Shown in pieces: positions 18,537 to 28,058 of a stretch of DNA of 64,000 nt. Origin of the DNA: Rhizobium sp. (GTDB lineage Bacteria; Pseudomonadota; Alphaproteobacteria; Rhizobiales; Rhizobiaceae); assembly GCA_019739215.1 (NCBI GenBank), contig JAHHDR010000004.1:62001-126000 (forward strand), read 5' to 3'. A program made the translations under genes and the position numbers. Within the stretch, counting starts at the first letter, position 1. Each line of letters begins with the position of its first letter. The notes below the pieces were generated by a model that worked only from the letters and a program-made list of their open reading frames with translations, was not told the origin of the DNA and made no database searches.

Positions 18537-19922
18537 TTAGGGTTTCAGCGCATCAATGATGCGGATCCAGGACCGGATGCCTTTGTGGAAGGAGTCGAGA
18601 TTGTACTTCTCGTTCGGCGAGTGGATACGGTCGTCTGACAGCGCGAAGCCCACCAGCAGCGTCTCCATGCCCAGCATCTTCTGGAAGTCGCCGGCGATGG
18701 GTATCGAGCCCCCCATGCCGATCATGACCGCCGGCTTCGGCCATTCGTCCGACAGCGCATTCCGCGCCTTGTTGAGCAACGTCGAATCGTAAGGAAGCTG
18801 GATAGCGGGCGAACCGCCATGCTTGTGGAACTCGACCCTGCAGTCCGCCGGCAGCCGGGACTGCACATAGGCGCGGAACGCATCCCGCACCCTGTCCGGG
18901 TTCTGCTTGCCGACGAGGCGGAACGAGACCTTTGCCGAGGCCTCGGCCGGGATCACCGTCTTGAAGCCCTCGCCCGTATAGCCACCCCAGATGCCATTGA
19001 CTTCGGCGGTCGGCCGCGCCCAGGTCAGTTCCATGACGCTGCGGCCTTTCTCGCCCGACGGCACCGACAGGCCGATCGCGCCGAGGAACTTCTCCGTGGT
19101 CATGCCGAGGGTTTCCCATGACGCCTTGATCTGGGACGGCGTCTCCTCGACGCCTTCGTAGAAACCTTCGAGCGTCACGCGCCCCGTGTCATCGTGAAGA
19201 CCGGCGAGGATTTCGCTGAGGATATGGATCGGATTGGCGGCGGCGCCGCCGAAATAGCCCGAATGGAGATCGCGGTCGGCGGCCTTGATTGTGATTTCCT
19301 CGCCGACAAGGCCGCGCAGACCGGCGGATATGGCCGGGGTCTCGCTGTCCCACATCGACGTGTCGCAGATCAGGGCGAAATCGGCGGTGAGTTCCTGGGC
19401 GTTGGCTTCGAGGAAGGGCTTGAGCGAAGGCGAACCGGACTCCTCCTCGCCCTCGAACAGGACCGTCACTCGCACCGGCAAGGCGCCGTGGACCTCCTTA
19501 TAGGCGCGGCAGGCCTCGACGAAGGTGAGCAACTGGCCCTTGTCGTCCGACGTGCCCCGGCCTGTGATGACCCTGGTGCCGTTCTGGTCACGGATCGCGG
19601 GTTCGAAGGGATCGAAGTCCCAGAGGTTCATGGGATCGACCGGCTGGACGTCGTAATGGCCATAGAACAGGACATGCGGCGCATCGGCGGTGGCGCCCGG
19701 GTGGTGGCCGACGACCATCGGATGCCCGGCCGTATCGCGCACCGAGGCGTCGAACCCGAGCGTTCCCAGATAGTCGACAAGCCACTGTGCGGCAGCACGG
19801 CATTCGGCCTTGTAGGCCATGTCAGTGGAAATCGACTTGATACGGCACAACGCGAACATCTTCTCGAGGCTGGATTCGAGGTTTTCGTCAGCGCGGGCGA
19901 GCACGGGGGCGATAGCGGTCAT
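18537..19922 (-). CDS. M20 family dipeptidase / ArgE-DapE-like metallopeptidase
   Basis: This 461-residue di-zinc hydrolase shows the M20 metal and catalytic motifs: FYGHYDVQP near residue 100 (His ligand and catalytic Asp), GRGTSDDKGQ (metal Asp), and EGEEESGS near residue 168 (catalytic Glu and metal Glu). The length and a central dimerisation domain fit the dipeptidase branch (CNDP-like), which cuts short peptides in the cytoplasm, rather than DapE proper. The start at 19922 is preceded by AAGGGAAA and matches the family N-terminus; the longer upstream frame runs into the mgsA control region. The exact substrate cannot be read from sequence. Confidence 0.85.
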   Translation of the reverse strand: MTAIAPVLARADENLESSLEKMFALCRIKSISTDMAYKAECRAAAQWLVDYLGTLGFDASVRDTAGHPMVVGHHPGATADAPHVLFYGHYDVQPVDPMNLWDFDPFEPAIRDQNGTRVITGRGTSDDKGQLLTFVEACRAYKEVHGALPVRVTVLFEGEEESGSPSLKPFLEANAQELTADFALICDTSMWDSETPAISAGLRGLVGEEITIKAADRDLHSGYFGGAAANPIHILSEILAGLHDDTGRVTLEGFYEGVEETPSQIKASWETLGMTTEKFLGAIGLSVPSGEKGRSVMELTWARPTAEVNGIWGGYTGEGFKTVIPAEASAKVSFRLVGKQNPDRVRDAFRAYVQSRLPADCRVEFHKHGGSPAIQLPYDSTLLNKARNALSDEWPKPAVMIGMGGSIPIAGDFQKMLGMETLLVGFALSDDRIHSPNEKYNLDSFHKGIRSWIRIIDALKP

Positions 19923-20102
19923 CTCTGATTTCCCTTGGTGATTTGCGGCGGACCTTAGCGGATTTGAAATCGCTTCAAAAGCCATCGACGCATTGCCGAA
20001 CAATGTGATTGAACGGCCGGGAAAAATCGCTATAGCGCCTTGTTGCGGCAATGCCTTTGCGGCAATCTCTGGCGCAATCGGGCGGGGAAGAGGGCTGGTT
20101 TC

Positions 20103-20474
20103 TTGACGGCACGCGAAACGATCGCGCTGATTGCGCATGACGAGAAGAAGGACGACATGGCCGAGTTCGCGCGCCTGCATCGTCAGGCGCTTTCGAACTA
20201 CGATCTCGTCGCCACCGGCACGACCGGCGGGCGCATCATGGAAGCCGTGCCGAGCCTGAACGTCATCCGCATGAAGAGCGGCCCGCTCGGCGGCGACCAG
20301 CAGATCGGCGCGCTGATCGCCGAGGGCAAGGTTTCCATGCTGATCTTCTTCACCGATCCCCTGACGCCGATGCCACATGATGTCGACGTGAAGGCACTGA
20401 CCCGGCTCGCAACCGTTTATGACATACCGATGGCGCTTAATCGCGCCACGGCGGAAAATGCTGATCGCGCCTGA
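20103..20474 (+). CDS. mgsA: Methylglyoxal synthase
   Basis: This 123-residue enzyme turns dihydroxyacetone phosphate into methylglyoxal and phosphate, a bypass used when sugar phosphates build up. [13 protein letters not shown] near residue 5 and the phosphate-binding ATGTTGG near residue 38 are diagnostic, as is [14 protein letters not shown]. The chosen start is a TTG at 20103 after AAGAGGG, which matches the family N-terminus; an upstream TTG at 20040 would add 21 unlikely residues. It lies 58 bases before glk, so control of sugar-phosphate flow and glucose phosphorylation may be linked. Confidence 0.93.
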   Translation: MTARETIALIAHDEKKDDMAEFARLHRQALSNYDLVATGTTGGRIMEAVPSLNVIRMKSGPLGGDQQIGALIAEGKVSMLIFFTDPLTPMPHDVDVKALTRLATVYDIPMALNRATAENADRA

Positions 20475-20532
20475 CGAGGACTGACTCGGTCAAGCGCGGC
20501 GGATCGAACGCAACAAGCAGGGCAGGACACCG

Positions 20533-21552
20533 ATGGCATATATCAACCACGACCGCTTCATATTTCCGATCCTGGTCGGCGATATCGGCGGCACCAATGC
20601 CCGTTTCCTGCTGCTCGAGGAAGGGTCCACCGCGCCGGGCGAGGTGACGATCGTGCAGACGGCTGACTACAAGACGATCGACGACGCGATCGAGGATGCC
20701 GTGCTGTCGAAGGCGTTCGAAAAGCCGCGTTCAGCAATCCTCGCGGTGGCAGGGCCGATCAACGGCGACGAGATTCCGCTCACCAACTGCCCCTGGGTCG
20801 TTCGACCCAAGAACTTGCTCGCCGATCTCGGGTTCGACGACGTGGTCGTGATCAACGATTTCGAGGCGCAGGCGCTGGCCGTGGCGACACTCGATGGCGA
20901 GAACCAGATCCAGGTCGGACGCGGTGCTGCGCGTTTCAATCATTCCAAGGTGGTGCTGGGACCGGGCACCGGCCTCGGCGTCGCCGGCCTCGTGCACGCA
21001 CTCGACGCCTGGATCCCGGTGCCGGGCGAAGGCGGACATGTCGACCTCGGACCAAGAACGGCGCGCGACCTAGAGATCTTTCCCCATATCGAGAAGATCG
21101 AAGGCCGCGTTTCGGCCGAACAGATTCTCTGTGGACGCGGCCTGCTCGGACTTTATCACGCGGTCTGCAAGGCGGACGGCGTGACACCGAGCCTTGAACA
21201 ACCCGCCGACGTGTCCGGCAAGGGGCTTTCCGGCGAGGACAAGCAGGCGGCCGAGGCGATCTCGCTGTTCGTCATCTACCTTGGGCGCGTCGCCGGCGAC
21301 ATGGCGGTCGTGTTCAATGCCAAGGGCGGCGTCTATCTCGGTGGCGGCATCCCCCACAAGATCCTGCCGGCGCTGCAGAAGCCCGCGTTTCGCGAGGCCT
21401 TCGAAGACAAGGCGCCGCATGGAGAGATGATGTCGCACATCCCGACATTCGTCGTCACGCATCCTTACGCGGCACTGGCCGGGCTCTCGGCCTATGCCCA
21501 TGCACCGCAGGATTTCGGCGTGGCCACCGACAGTCGCCGCTGGCGGAAATGA
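20533..21552 (+). CDS. glk: Glucokinase
   Basis: This 339-residue enzyme phosphorylates glucose with ATP in the cytoplasm. The sequence shows the phosphate-1 loop [12 protein letters not shown] near residue 15, [10 protein letters not shown] near residue 106, and the adenosine-side [11 protein letters not shown] near residue 140, followed by [13 protein letters not shown]. This is the bacterial Glk type rather than the ROK type with a zinc motif. It is followed by the exporter gene after 60 bases, and mgsA precedes it on the same strand. Confidence 0.96.
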   Translation: MAYINHDRFIFPILVGDIGGTNARFLLLEEGSTAPGEVTIVQTADYKTIDDAIEDAVLSKAFEKPRSAILAVAGPINGDEIPLTNCPWVVRPKNLLADLGFDDVVVINDFEAQALAVATLDGENQIQVGRGAARFNHSKVVLGPGTGLGVAGLVHALDAWIPVPGEGGHVDLGPRTARDLEIFPHIEKIEGRVSAEQILCGRGLLGLYHAVCKADGVTPSLEQPADVSGKGLSGEDKQAAEAISLFVIYLGRVAGDMAVVFNAKGGVYLGGGIPHKILPALQKPAFREAFEDKAPHGEMMSHIPTFVVTHPYAALAGLSAYAHAPQDFGVATDSRRWRK

Positions 21553-21612
21553 CTGTTCAAAGCCCGGACCAGCCGCTATGAGCCTGCCAACCCTAGAATT
21601 GGAAGGCGGCCT

Positions 21613-23388
21613 TTGAGCGTCGACGAGCAGACAAAGCCGAAGGAAGACCGGGCTGCGATGCTGCCGGTGATCAAGCGGCTGTTCATGGAAAACGCGCGCG
21701 ATCACGCAAGCACCTATGGCTTTGCCATCGCCTGCCTGGTGACGGTCGCGCTGTCGACGGCGTTCACCGCCTGGGTGATGGAATCGGTCATCAACGAGGC
21801 GTTCACCAACAAGCGTGTCGGCCTCGTCATCTGGATCTGCCTGGCGATCTTCTTCGCCTTCGCGCTCAAGGGCTTCGCCTCCTATGGGCAATCCGTGCTG
21901 CTCAACAAGATCGGCAACGCCATCGTCGCGAAATACCAGAAGCGCCTCTACCAGCACCTGATGGCGCTGAACCTCGGCTATTTCTCAGATGCCCGTTCCG
22001 CCCAGATCGCGGCGACCGCCACCCAGAATGTCAACGGCGTGCGCGAGACGATGAATCTCGCCGTGACCTCCGTCGCCCGCGATGCGGTGACATTCGTGGC
22101 ACTTGTCGGCGTGATGATCTCCAAGGACTGGCTGCTGACGCTGCTGGTGGCCCTCACCGCGCCGCCGATGCTGATGGCGGTGCGCTATCTCGCCAGGCGG
22201 GTGCGCGCCGCGACGCGGGAATCCGTCGAATACAATTCGCACGTCAGCGGCGTGATGCAGGAGACCATCCAGGGGCTTGTCATCGTCAAGGCCTTCACGA
22301 TGGAAGACCAGTTGCGCGACCGGATGGACAATCTGATCGACATTTCCGAGAAGCGCGCCAACAAGATCATCCGCCTTTCGGAACGGACCTCGCCGATCAC
22401 CGAAAGCTTCGCGGGTGCCGCGATCGCCGCCGTCATCGGCTATGCCGCCTGGCAGTCAATCTATGCCAACCAGTTGCCTGGCGCCTTCATCTCCTTCATC
22501 GCTGCGATGCTGCTGGCCTACGACCCGGCCCGGCGCCTCGCCAAGCTGCAGGTGCAGCTTGAGAAGGCCTATGTGAATGCGAAGATGATCTTCGATATTC
22601 TCGATACGCCGATCCCGATGCGCGAGGAAGCGGATGCCAAGCCGCTCGTGGTGGGACCGGGCCGCATCGAGTTCCGCGATGTCGGCTTCCGCTATCGCGC
22701 CGACCCCATCCTCAAGGGCGTGAGTTTCGTCGCCGAGGGCGGCCGGTCGACGGCGATCGTCGGGCCATCGGGCGCCGGCAAGTCGACGATCATCAGCCTG
22801 ATCCCGCGCTTCTACGATCCCGAGCCGGGGCAGATCCTGATTGACGGACAGGATATCCGCCATGTCACCAAGCGATCGCTGCGGGAAAGCCTGGCCTTCG
22901 TCTCACAGACCGCGGTCATGTTCGAGGGCACGGTGCGCGACAATATTCGCTACGGCCGGCCGGACGCCACGGATGCCGAGATCGAGGAAGCGGCGCGCCA
23001 GGCCTATGCCCATGATTTCATCCTCGGCCTGCCGCAGGGCTACGACACGCCGGTCGGCGAGAATGGCCTGAACCTGTCCGGTGGTCAGCGCCAGAGGCTG
23101 TCGATCGCGCGCGCTTTGGTGCGCAATGCCCCGATCCTGCTGCTCGACGAGGCGACCTCGGCTCTCGATTCCGAGTCCGAAGCCGCCGTCCAGAAGGCGA
23201 TCCAGCATGCCATGCATGGCCGCACCGTGGTCGTGATCGCGCACCGCCTCTCGACGATCTCGGAGGCCGACAAGATCATCGTCATGGAAGACGGCCGGAT
23301 CGTCGAGGAAGGCACGCATGAAATGCTTGCGCAGGAGGAAGCGGGACTCTACGCTCGCCTCAACCGCCTGCAAATACGGGAAAAATAG
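21613..23388 (+). CDS. MsbA-like ABC exporter (fused permease and ATPase)
   Basis: This 591-residue half-transporter has six membrane helices in the first 320 residues and a nucleotide-binding domain with Walker A GPSGAGKST near residue 382, signature LSGGQ near 489 and Walker B ILLLDEATSALD. It is closest in build to MsbA-type lipid or drug exporters and would work as a homodimer in the inner membrane. A TTG start at 21613 is preferred because GGAAGG lies 6 bases before it; the next ATG is at 21658. Gene order next to glk and dapB is one I associate with rhizobial chromosomes. The substrate is not deducible. Confidence 0.88.
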   Translation: MSVDEQTKPKEDRAAMLPVIKRLFMENARDHASTYGFAIACLVTVALSTAFTAWVMESVINEAFTNKRVGLVIWICLAIFFAFALKGFASYGQSVLLNKIGNAIVAKYQKRLYQHLMALNLGYFSDARSAQIAATATQNVNGVRETMNLAVTSVARDAVTFVALVGVMISKDWLLTLLVALTAPPMLMAVRYLARRVRAATRESVEYNSHVSGVMQETIQGLVIVKAFTMEDQLRDRMDNLIDISEKRANKIIRLSERTSPITESFAGAAIAAVIGYAAWQSIYANQLPGAFISFIAAMLLAYDPARRLAKLQVQLEKAYVNAKMIFDILDTPIPMREEADAKPLVVGPGRIEFRDVGFRYRADPILKGVSFVAEGGRSTAIVGPSGAGKSTIISLIPRFYDPEPGQILIDGQDIRHVTKRSLRESLAFVSQTAVMFEGTVRDNIRYGRPDATDAEIEEAARQAYAHDFILGLPQGYDTPVGENGLNLSGGQRQRLSIARALVRNAPILLLDEATSALDSESEAAVQKAIQHAMHGRTVVVIAHRLSTISEADKIIVMEDGRIVEEGTHEMLAQEEAGLYARLNRLQIREK

Positions 23389-23406
23389 ACTGTCGATGGG
23401 TGCGAG

Positions 23407-24231
23407 ATGAGCGAGACGGACATGAAGATGGTGGTGGTGGCCGGCGCGGCGGGGCGCATGGGCCAGACGCTGCTGCGGAGCATCCACGCCGCAGAAGGCA
23501 TGACGATCCACGCCGCGCTGGAGCGCGATGGCTCGGCCGCGCTCGGCAAGGATGCGGGCGAGATTGCCGGCATCGGTCCCATCGGCGTGCCGATTACCAG
23601 CGATCCGCTGCAGGCCTTCCTGCATGCCGATGCGGTGATCGACTTCACCTCGCCGGCTTCGACCATTGAATTTGCCGGGCTCGCCGCACAGGCGCGCATC
23701 GTGCACGTGATCGGCACGACCGGCTGCGCACCTGATGATATCGAGAAAATCAAGGCGGCCGGCCGTCATGCGCGCGTGGTGATGTCGGGCAATATGAGCC
23801 TCGGCGTTAATCTGCTCGGCGTGCTGGTTCGGCAGGCCGCGGCGGCGCTCTCGGCAAGGGGCTGGGATATCGAGGTGCTGGAAATGCACCACAACAAGAA
23901 GGTCGACGCACCCTCGGGCACCGCCCTTCTGCTTGGCAACGAGGCGGCCAAGGGCCGGGGCATCGATCTGGCGGATCATTCCGTCCGGGTGCGCGACGGC
24001 CATACCGGCGCACGCGAAGATGGCACGATCGGCTTTGCCACGCTGCGCGGCGGCGGGGTGATCGGCGACCATTCCGTGATCTTTGCCGGCGAGTCCGAGA
24101 TGATCACGCTGTCGCATCGCGCCAATGACCGGTCACTTTTTGCCCAGGGCGCGCTTGCCGCCGCCCGCTGGGCCTTCGACAAGAAGCCGGGCTTCTACGA
24201 CATGCTCGACGTGCTCGGGTTCGACAAGTAA
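23407..24231 (+). CDS. dapB: 4-hydroxy-tetrahydrodipicolinate reductase
   Basis: DapB reduces the cyclic product of DapA with NAD(P)H in lysine and diaminopimelate synthesis. This 274-residue protein has the nucleotide-binding GAAGRMG near residue 13, IDFTSPAST near 79, GTTG near 104 and the catalytic [16 protein letters not shown] near 160, with the His pair and Lys expected of the family. It begins 18 bases after the exporter gene and is followed by gpmA after 30 bases, so the three are probably co-transcribed. Confidence 0.97.
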   Translation: MSETDMKMVVVAGAAGRMGQTLLRSIHAAEGMTIHAALERDGSAALGKDAGEIAGIGPIGVPITSDPLQAFLHADAVIDFTSPASTIEFAGLAAQARIVHVIGTTGCAPDDIEKIKAAGRHARVVMSGNMSLGVNLLGVLVRQAAAALSARGWDIEVLEMHHNKKVDAPSGTALLLGNEAAKGRGIDLADHSVRVRDGHTGAREDGTIGFATLRGGGVIGDHSVIFAGESEMITLSHRANDRSLFAQGALAAARWAFDKKPGFYDMLDVLGFDK

Positions 24232-24261
24232 CGATACGGCCAATCAAACGGAGATGAAGCG

Positions 24262-24897
24262 ATGAGCGGAACGCTGGTGCTGGTCCGGCACGGACAGAGT
24301 GAATGGAACCTCAAGAACCTGTTCACCGGCTGGAAGGATCCTGACCTGACCGAACTGGGCGTCGAGGAAGCCAAGACCGGTGGGCGGGCACTGAAGGATT
24401 ACGGCATTACCTTCGACATCGCGTTTACCTCGGTGCTGACGCGGGCGCAGAAGACCCTAACGCTCGTTCTCGACGAGATCGGCCAGCCCGGCCTCGAGAC
24501 CATCAAGGACCAGGCACTCAACGAACGCGACTATGGCGACCTCTCCGGCCTCAACAAGGATGACGCCCGCGCCAAGTGGGGCGAGGAGCAGGTGCATATC
24601 TGGCGCCGCTCCTACGACATCCCGCCGCCCGGCGGCGAAAGCCTGCGCGACACCGGCGCCCGGGTCTGGCCCTATTACCTGACCGAGATCCTGCCGCGCG
24701 TGCTGTCGGGCCAGAAGGTTCTCGTTGCCGCCCACGGCAACTCGCTGCGCTCGCTGGTCATGGTGCTTGACCGCCTGTCAAAGGAACAGATCCTCGCGCT
24801 CAATCTCGCGACCGGCGTGCCGATGGTCTACAAGCTCAAGGCGGACTCCACGGTGGCTTCGAAGGAAGTTCTCGGCGATATGTCCGGCGCGCATTGA
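24262..24897 (+). CDS. gpmA: 2,3-bisphosphoglycerate-dependent phosphoglycerate mutase
   Basis: This 211-residue glycolytic enzyme interconverts 3- and 2-phosphoglycerate. [10 protein letters not shown] near residue 7 carries the phosphorylated His. [17 protein letters not shown] holds the catalytic Glu, and [13 protein letters not shown] near residue 153 holds the second His. The length is that of the shorter, alphaproteobacterial GpmA form. It sits between dapB and the mutarotase-like gene in a run of same-strand genes with short gaps. Confidence 0.96.
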   Translation: MSGTLVLVRHGQSEWNLKNLFTGWKDPDLTELGVEEAKTGGRALKDYGITFDIAFTSVLTRAQKTLTLVLDEIGQPGLETIKDQALNERDYGDLSGLNKDDARAKWGEEQVHIWRRSYDIPPPGGESLRDTGARVWPYYLTEILPRVLSGQKVLVAAHGNSLRSLVMVLDRLSKEQILALNLATGVPMVYKLKADSTVASKEVLGDMSGAH

Positions 24898-24934
24898 ACG
24901 CCGCCAGCTAAGGCAATCTCGACGGAGGCATGGA

Positions 24935-25804
24935 ATGCCCGACCTCGTGCGTATCGAAAGCGACGGACTTGCCGTCGAGGTGTCCTCGCTCGGCGCGGAG
25001 ATGCAGTCGCTCATGTCGCGTGACGGGCGTTCCTGGCTCTGGCATGGTGATCCCGCCTTCTGGGGCGGGCGCTCGCCGATCCTCTTTCCGATCGTCGGCA
25101 AGGCGCCGGACAACAGGGTGCTGGTCGATGGACGACCGTTCGAGATGCAGCAGCATGGCATCGCGCGACGCAGCGACTTCCGGCTTGTGGATTGCGATGC
25201 GTCGTCCTGCCTGCATGAGTTCGCTTCGTCGGAAGCGAGCCGGGCGGCCTATCCCTTCGATTTCCGGCTCACGCTCCGGCATGCGGTCGAGGGCCTGCGC
25301 CTGACGCTAACGGCGGAGGTGACCAATACCGGTTCGCGACCCCTGCCCTTCGGGCTGGGCTTCCACCCCGCCTTTGCCTGGCCGCTGCCCGGCGCAGCGG
25401 GCCGCGAGCATTTCGTGCAACTCGACAACAACGGGGAACCGGAACTGTCGCGGCTGGAGGGAGGTCTGCGCCAGCCGGACATACTGCCATCCCCCTTCAC
25501 CAAGGGTCGACTGGTACTCGCCCATGACCATTTCGAAGACGATGCGATGATCTTCCCCGAGGGCGCCGGCGACGGTCTTCTTTACGGCGCCGAAGGAGGC
25601 CCAGGTCTCAAATTCCGATTCGACAACCTGCCGAATCTTGCACTCTGGACCAAGCCCGGCGCGCCTTTTCTCTGTGTCGAGCCCTGGCATGGCACGGCCG
25701 CCGAAATCGGCGGGTCAGCCGAACTGGCGGCGCGACCCTATACCGTCACGCTGGCGAAAGGCGCCTCGGCCCGGTTCGGTTTCTCGGTCGAAATCTCAGG
25801 CTGA
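24935..25804 (+). CDS. Aldose 1-epimerase (galactose mutarotase-like) family protein
   Basis: This 289-residue protein has the all-beta mutarotase fold. GRSPILFPIVG near residue 45, QHGIARRSDF near 69 (His and Arg contacting the sugar), GFHPAF near 145 and CVEPWHG near 246 match the LacX/YeaD-like group. Members equilibrate alpha and beta sugar anomers or bind hexose-6-phosphates. The start at 24935 is set by GGAGG at 24924-24928. An upstream frame overlaps gpmA in a different frame and is rejected. Neighbouring gpmA and glk suggests a sugar-phosphate role, which is inferred. Confidence 0.85.
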   Translation: MPDLVRIESDGLAVEVSSLGAEMQSLMSRDGRSWLWHGDPAFWGGRSPILFPIVGKAPDNRVLVDGRPFEMQQHGIARRSDFRLVDCDASSCLHEFASSEASRAAYPFDFRLTLRHAVEGLRLTLTAEVTNTGSRPLPFGLGFHPAFAWPLPGAAGREHFVQLDNNGEPELSRLEGGLRQPDILPSPFTKGRLVLAHDHFEDDAMIFPEGAGDGLLYGAEGGPGLKFRFDNLPNLALWTKPGAPFLCVEPWHGTAAEIGGSAELAARPYTVTLAKGASARFGFSVEISG

Positions 25805-25807
25805 GAC

Positions 25808-26683
25808 TCAGACTTTCGCGGCTTCCCAGCCCAGCATCGCCCGCTTGCGGGTCAGCCCCCAATGGTAGCCCGTCAACGCGCCGGACTTGCCGATGGCGCG
25901 ATGACAAGGTACCACGAAAGACACCGGATTTCGACCCACGGCAGCGCCGACGGCGCGCGACGCCTTCGGCGCGCCGATGCGGCCCGCGAGATGCGAATAG
26001 GTGCAGAGCCGGCCGAGTGGAATTTCCAGCAGTTGCTCCCAGACGCGAATCTGGAAATCGGTGCCGATGAGCACCACGCGCAACGGCTCGCCCGGTTTCC
26101 AGCACGCCGGATCGAAGATGCGGACCGCATAGGGCCGCGTCGCCTCCCTGTCCTCGACGAACCGCGCGCCCGGCCAACGCCCCGTCATGTCACGCAGCGC
26201 TTCGGGTTCGGCGGCTTCGTCATCGGCAAAGGCAAGGCCGCAAAGACCGCGGTCCGTGATCATGAGCAATGCCCGGCCAAACGGTGAATCATGGAAGCCG
26301 TGGCGGATCTCGAGCCCGACGCCCCCGGTCTTCCATTCACCCGGCGACATCGCTTCATGCGTCACGAACAGATCGTGCAGACGCCCGGGGCTCGACAGGC
26401 CAAGTTCGTAGCTCGCCTCGAGCAGCGGCAGCTTCTCGTCCTTCAGCAGCCGCTTGGCGTGGTCGATCGTCACCGCCTGCAGGAACGCCTTGGGCGACAG
26501 CCCGGCCCAACGGGTGAAGGTTTTCTGCAATTCCGTCGCATCCTGGCCGATCTTGCGGGCGATCGCATCGAGCGAGGGCTGGGCCTGGTAGTCACGGGTC
26601 AGCAGTGCGATCACGTCAGATACCGTGCGGTAGTCGTTGCCGACGGGCGTGATGTCGTTGGTCAGTCTGATTTCCATGTTCAT
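25808..26683 (-). CDS. Ada-like AraC-type HTH plus O6-alkylguanine-DNA alkyltransferase
   Basis: This 291-residue protein joins an AraC-type DNA-binding region (about residues 20-115) to an Ogt-type alkyltransferase domain. The active site is VPCHRAIG near residue 257, where Cys accepts the alkyl group from O6-methylguanine. The N-terminal Ada domain with its four zinc cysteines, which senses methyl phosphotriesters, is absent. It may thus be regulated differently from E. coli Ada, or act mainly as a repair enzyme. It converges on the mutarotase gene with only 3 bases between stops. The start at 26683 has two alternative Met codons nearby. Confidence 0.88.
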   Translation of the reverse strand: MNMEIRLTNDITPVGNDYRTVSDVIALLTRDYQAQPSLDAIARKIGQDATELQKTFTRWAGLSPKAFLQAVTIDHAKRLLKDEKLPLLEASYELGLSSPGRLHDLFVTHEAMSPGEWKTGGVGLEIRHGFHDSPFGRALLMITDRGLCGLAFADDEAAEPEALRDMTGRWPGARFVEDREATRPYAVRIFDPACWKPGEPLRVVLIGTDFQIRVWEQLLEIPLGRLCTYSHLAGRIGAPKASRAVGAAVGRNPVSFVVPCHRAIGKSGALTGYHWGLTRKRAMLGWEAAKV

Positions 26684-26761
26684 TGTCCGGATCCTTCCAC
26701 TTCAAGGAAGGCTCGCATGAGGAAGATCCCTTCGCCACCCGATACTTGGGGAAGACCGTGT

Positions 26762-27262
26762 TCAGATCCTGCGCTTGACGCTGGCCAGAGCGGACGTGAA
26801 GGCCCTGGCGAAGCTTTCGCGATCATCGGGGTTGAGGAAGCTGCCAAATGCCGTTCGCCTGCCCTCGCCGGTCACGGCCATGCCGGTGATCCCGAATTCC
26901 TGGTGACGGTCGACATGGAACTTCGCCCAGAAGGGATTGTAGCGGCTGACGCGCGTCCGGCCCGACGGTGCGACCTGGCGGATTTCCAGTTCGGTGCGCG
27001 AAACCATGACCTCTTCGCGGGCCCGGGCCGCGCGATAGTTGAGATAGAACGCGCCATAGAGCAACAGGATATCGATGCCGAAGAACATGGCGACCGGCAG
27101 CGCGTCGGCGACCAGGAAGAAGATCACGTTGAACACCGTCATCGCCAGGGTGATCGCCACGAGAATGATCAGGCCGGTGCGGCCAAGAGACCGGTAGGGC
27201 GTCAGCACCGCGTTGAAGACCGGCTCGCTGTTGATCGTGCTTGTGTCGTCCATTATCGTCAT
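26762..27262 (-). CDS. DUF2244 family integral membrane protein
   Basis: This 166-residue protein has two membrane helices (about residues 30-50 and 55-75) followed by a cytoplasmic domain with TELEIRQVAPSGRTRVSRYNPFWAKF. This matches the DUF2244 group often found beside nth in alphaproteobacteria. Function is unknown; proposed links to cytochrome oxidase are only by association in other genomes. ATG codons at 27262 and 27253 are both possible. It is divergent from nth with a 43-bp gap. Confidence 0.8.
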   Translation of the reverse strand: MTIMDDTSTINSEPVFNAVLTPYRSLGRTGLIILVAITLAMTVFNVIFFLVADALPVAMFFGIDILLLYGAFYLNYRAARAREEVMVSRTELEIRQVAPSGRTRVSRYNPFWAKFHVDRHQEFGITGMAVTGEGRRTAFGSFLNPDDRESFARAFTSALASVKRRI

Positions 27263-27305
27263 TCGGACATCTCTCGCAGATTGTGGCAGAGCCTACAGGA
27301 ATTCC

Positions 27306-28058
27306 ATGACAGAGCGCAAGATCGAGCCCGCCCCGCGCGCCGCGGCAAAGAAGCCCACGCGCCGGACGCCGTTTCGATGTCCCTATAGCGCAGCCGAGAT
27401 CGCCGAGATCTTCCGGCGCTTTTCCGTGCAGCGGCCAGAACCGAAGGGCGAACTCTTCCACACCAACCCGTTCACGCTGGTGGTCGCCGTGGCGCTTTCG
27501 GCGCAGGCGACCGATGTCGGCGTCAACAAGGCGACCCGGCCACTGTTCGCCATCGCCGATTCGCCCGAGACGATGCTGGATCTCGGAGAGGAAAGAGTCC
27601 GCGACCTCATCAAGACGATCGGGCTTTACCGCAACAAGGCGAAGAACGTCATCCTGTTGTCGGAAAAACTGGTCCGCGACTTCGGCGGCGAGGTGCCTCG
27701 GACCTTGGAGGAACTGGTGACGCTTCCGGGCGTGGGGCGCAAGACGGCCAATGTCGTGCTATCCATGGCCTTCGGCATCCCGGCGCTGGCGGTAGACACC
27801 CACATTTTCCGGATCGGCAACCGCCTCCGGATCGCGCCCGGCAAGACGCCAGACGAGGTGGAGGACAACTTTCTCCGCATCATTCCGGAAACCTACCTCT
27901 ACCATGCCCATCACTGGCTGATCCTGCATGGGCGCTATACGTGCAAGGCACGGCGTCCCGAATGCGAGCATTGCGTCATCGCCGACATCTGCAAGTCGCC
28001 CGACAAGACCTGCGACGTGCCGGCCGAACTCGTCGAACTGCCGCAACAGGCCATCTGA
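27306..28058 (+). CDS. nth: Endonuclease III
   Basis: This 250-residue DNA glycosylase/AP lyase removes oxidised pyrimidines in base-excision repair. ALSAQATDVGVNKAT near residue 63 opens the core. LPGVGRKTANVVLSMAFG near 143 is the helix-hairpin-helix with the catalytic Lys, and AVDTHIFRIGNRL holds the catalytic Asp. The iron-sulfur cluster ligands appear as CKARRPECEHCVIADIC near the C-terminus. An N-terminal basic tail of about 30 residues is typical of rhizobial forms. The stop codon directly abuts the stop of the convergent EI24 gene. Confidence 0.96.
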   Translation: MTERKIEPAPRAAAKKPTRRTPFRCPYSAAEIAEIFRRFSVQRPEPKGELFHTNPFTLVVAVALSAQATDVGVNKATRPLFAIADSPETMLDLGEERVRDLIKTIGLYRNKAKNVILLSEKLVRDFGGEVPRTLEELVTLPGVGRKTANVVLSMAFGIPALAVDTHIFRIGNRLRIAPGKTPDEVEDNFLRIIPETYLYHAHHWLILHGRYTCKARRPECEHCVIADICKSPDKTCDVPAELVELPQQAI

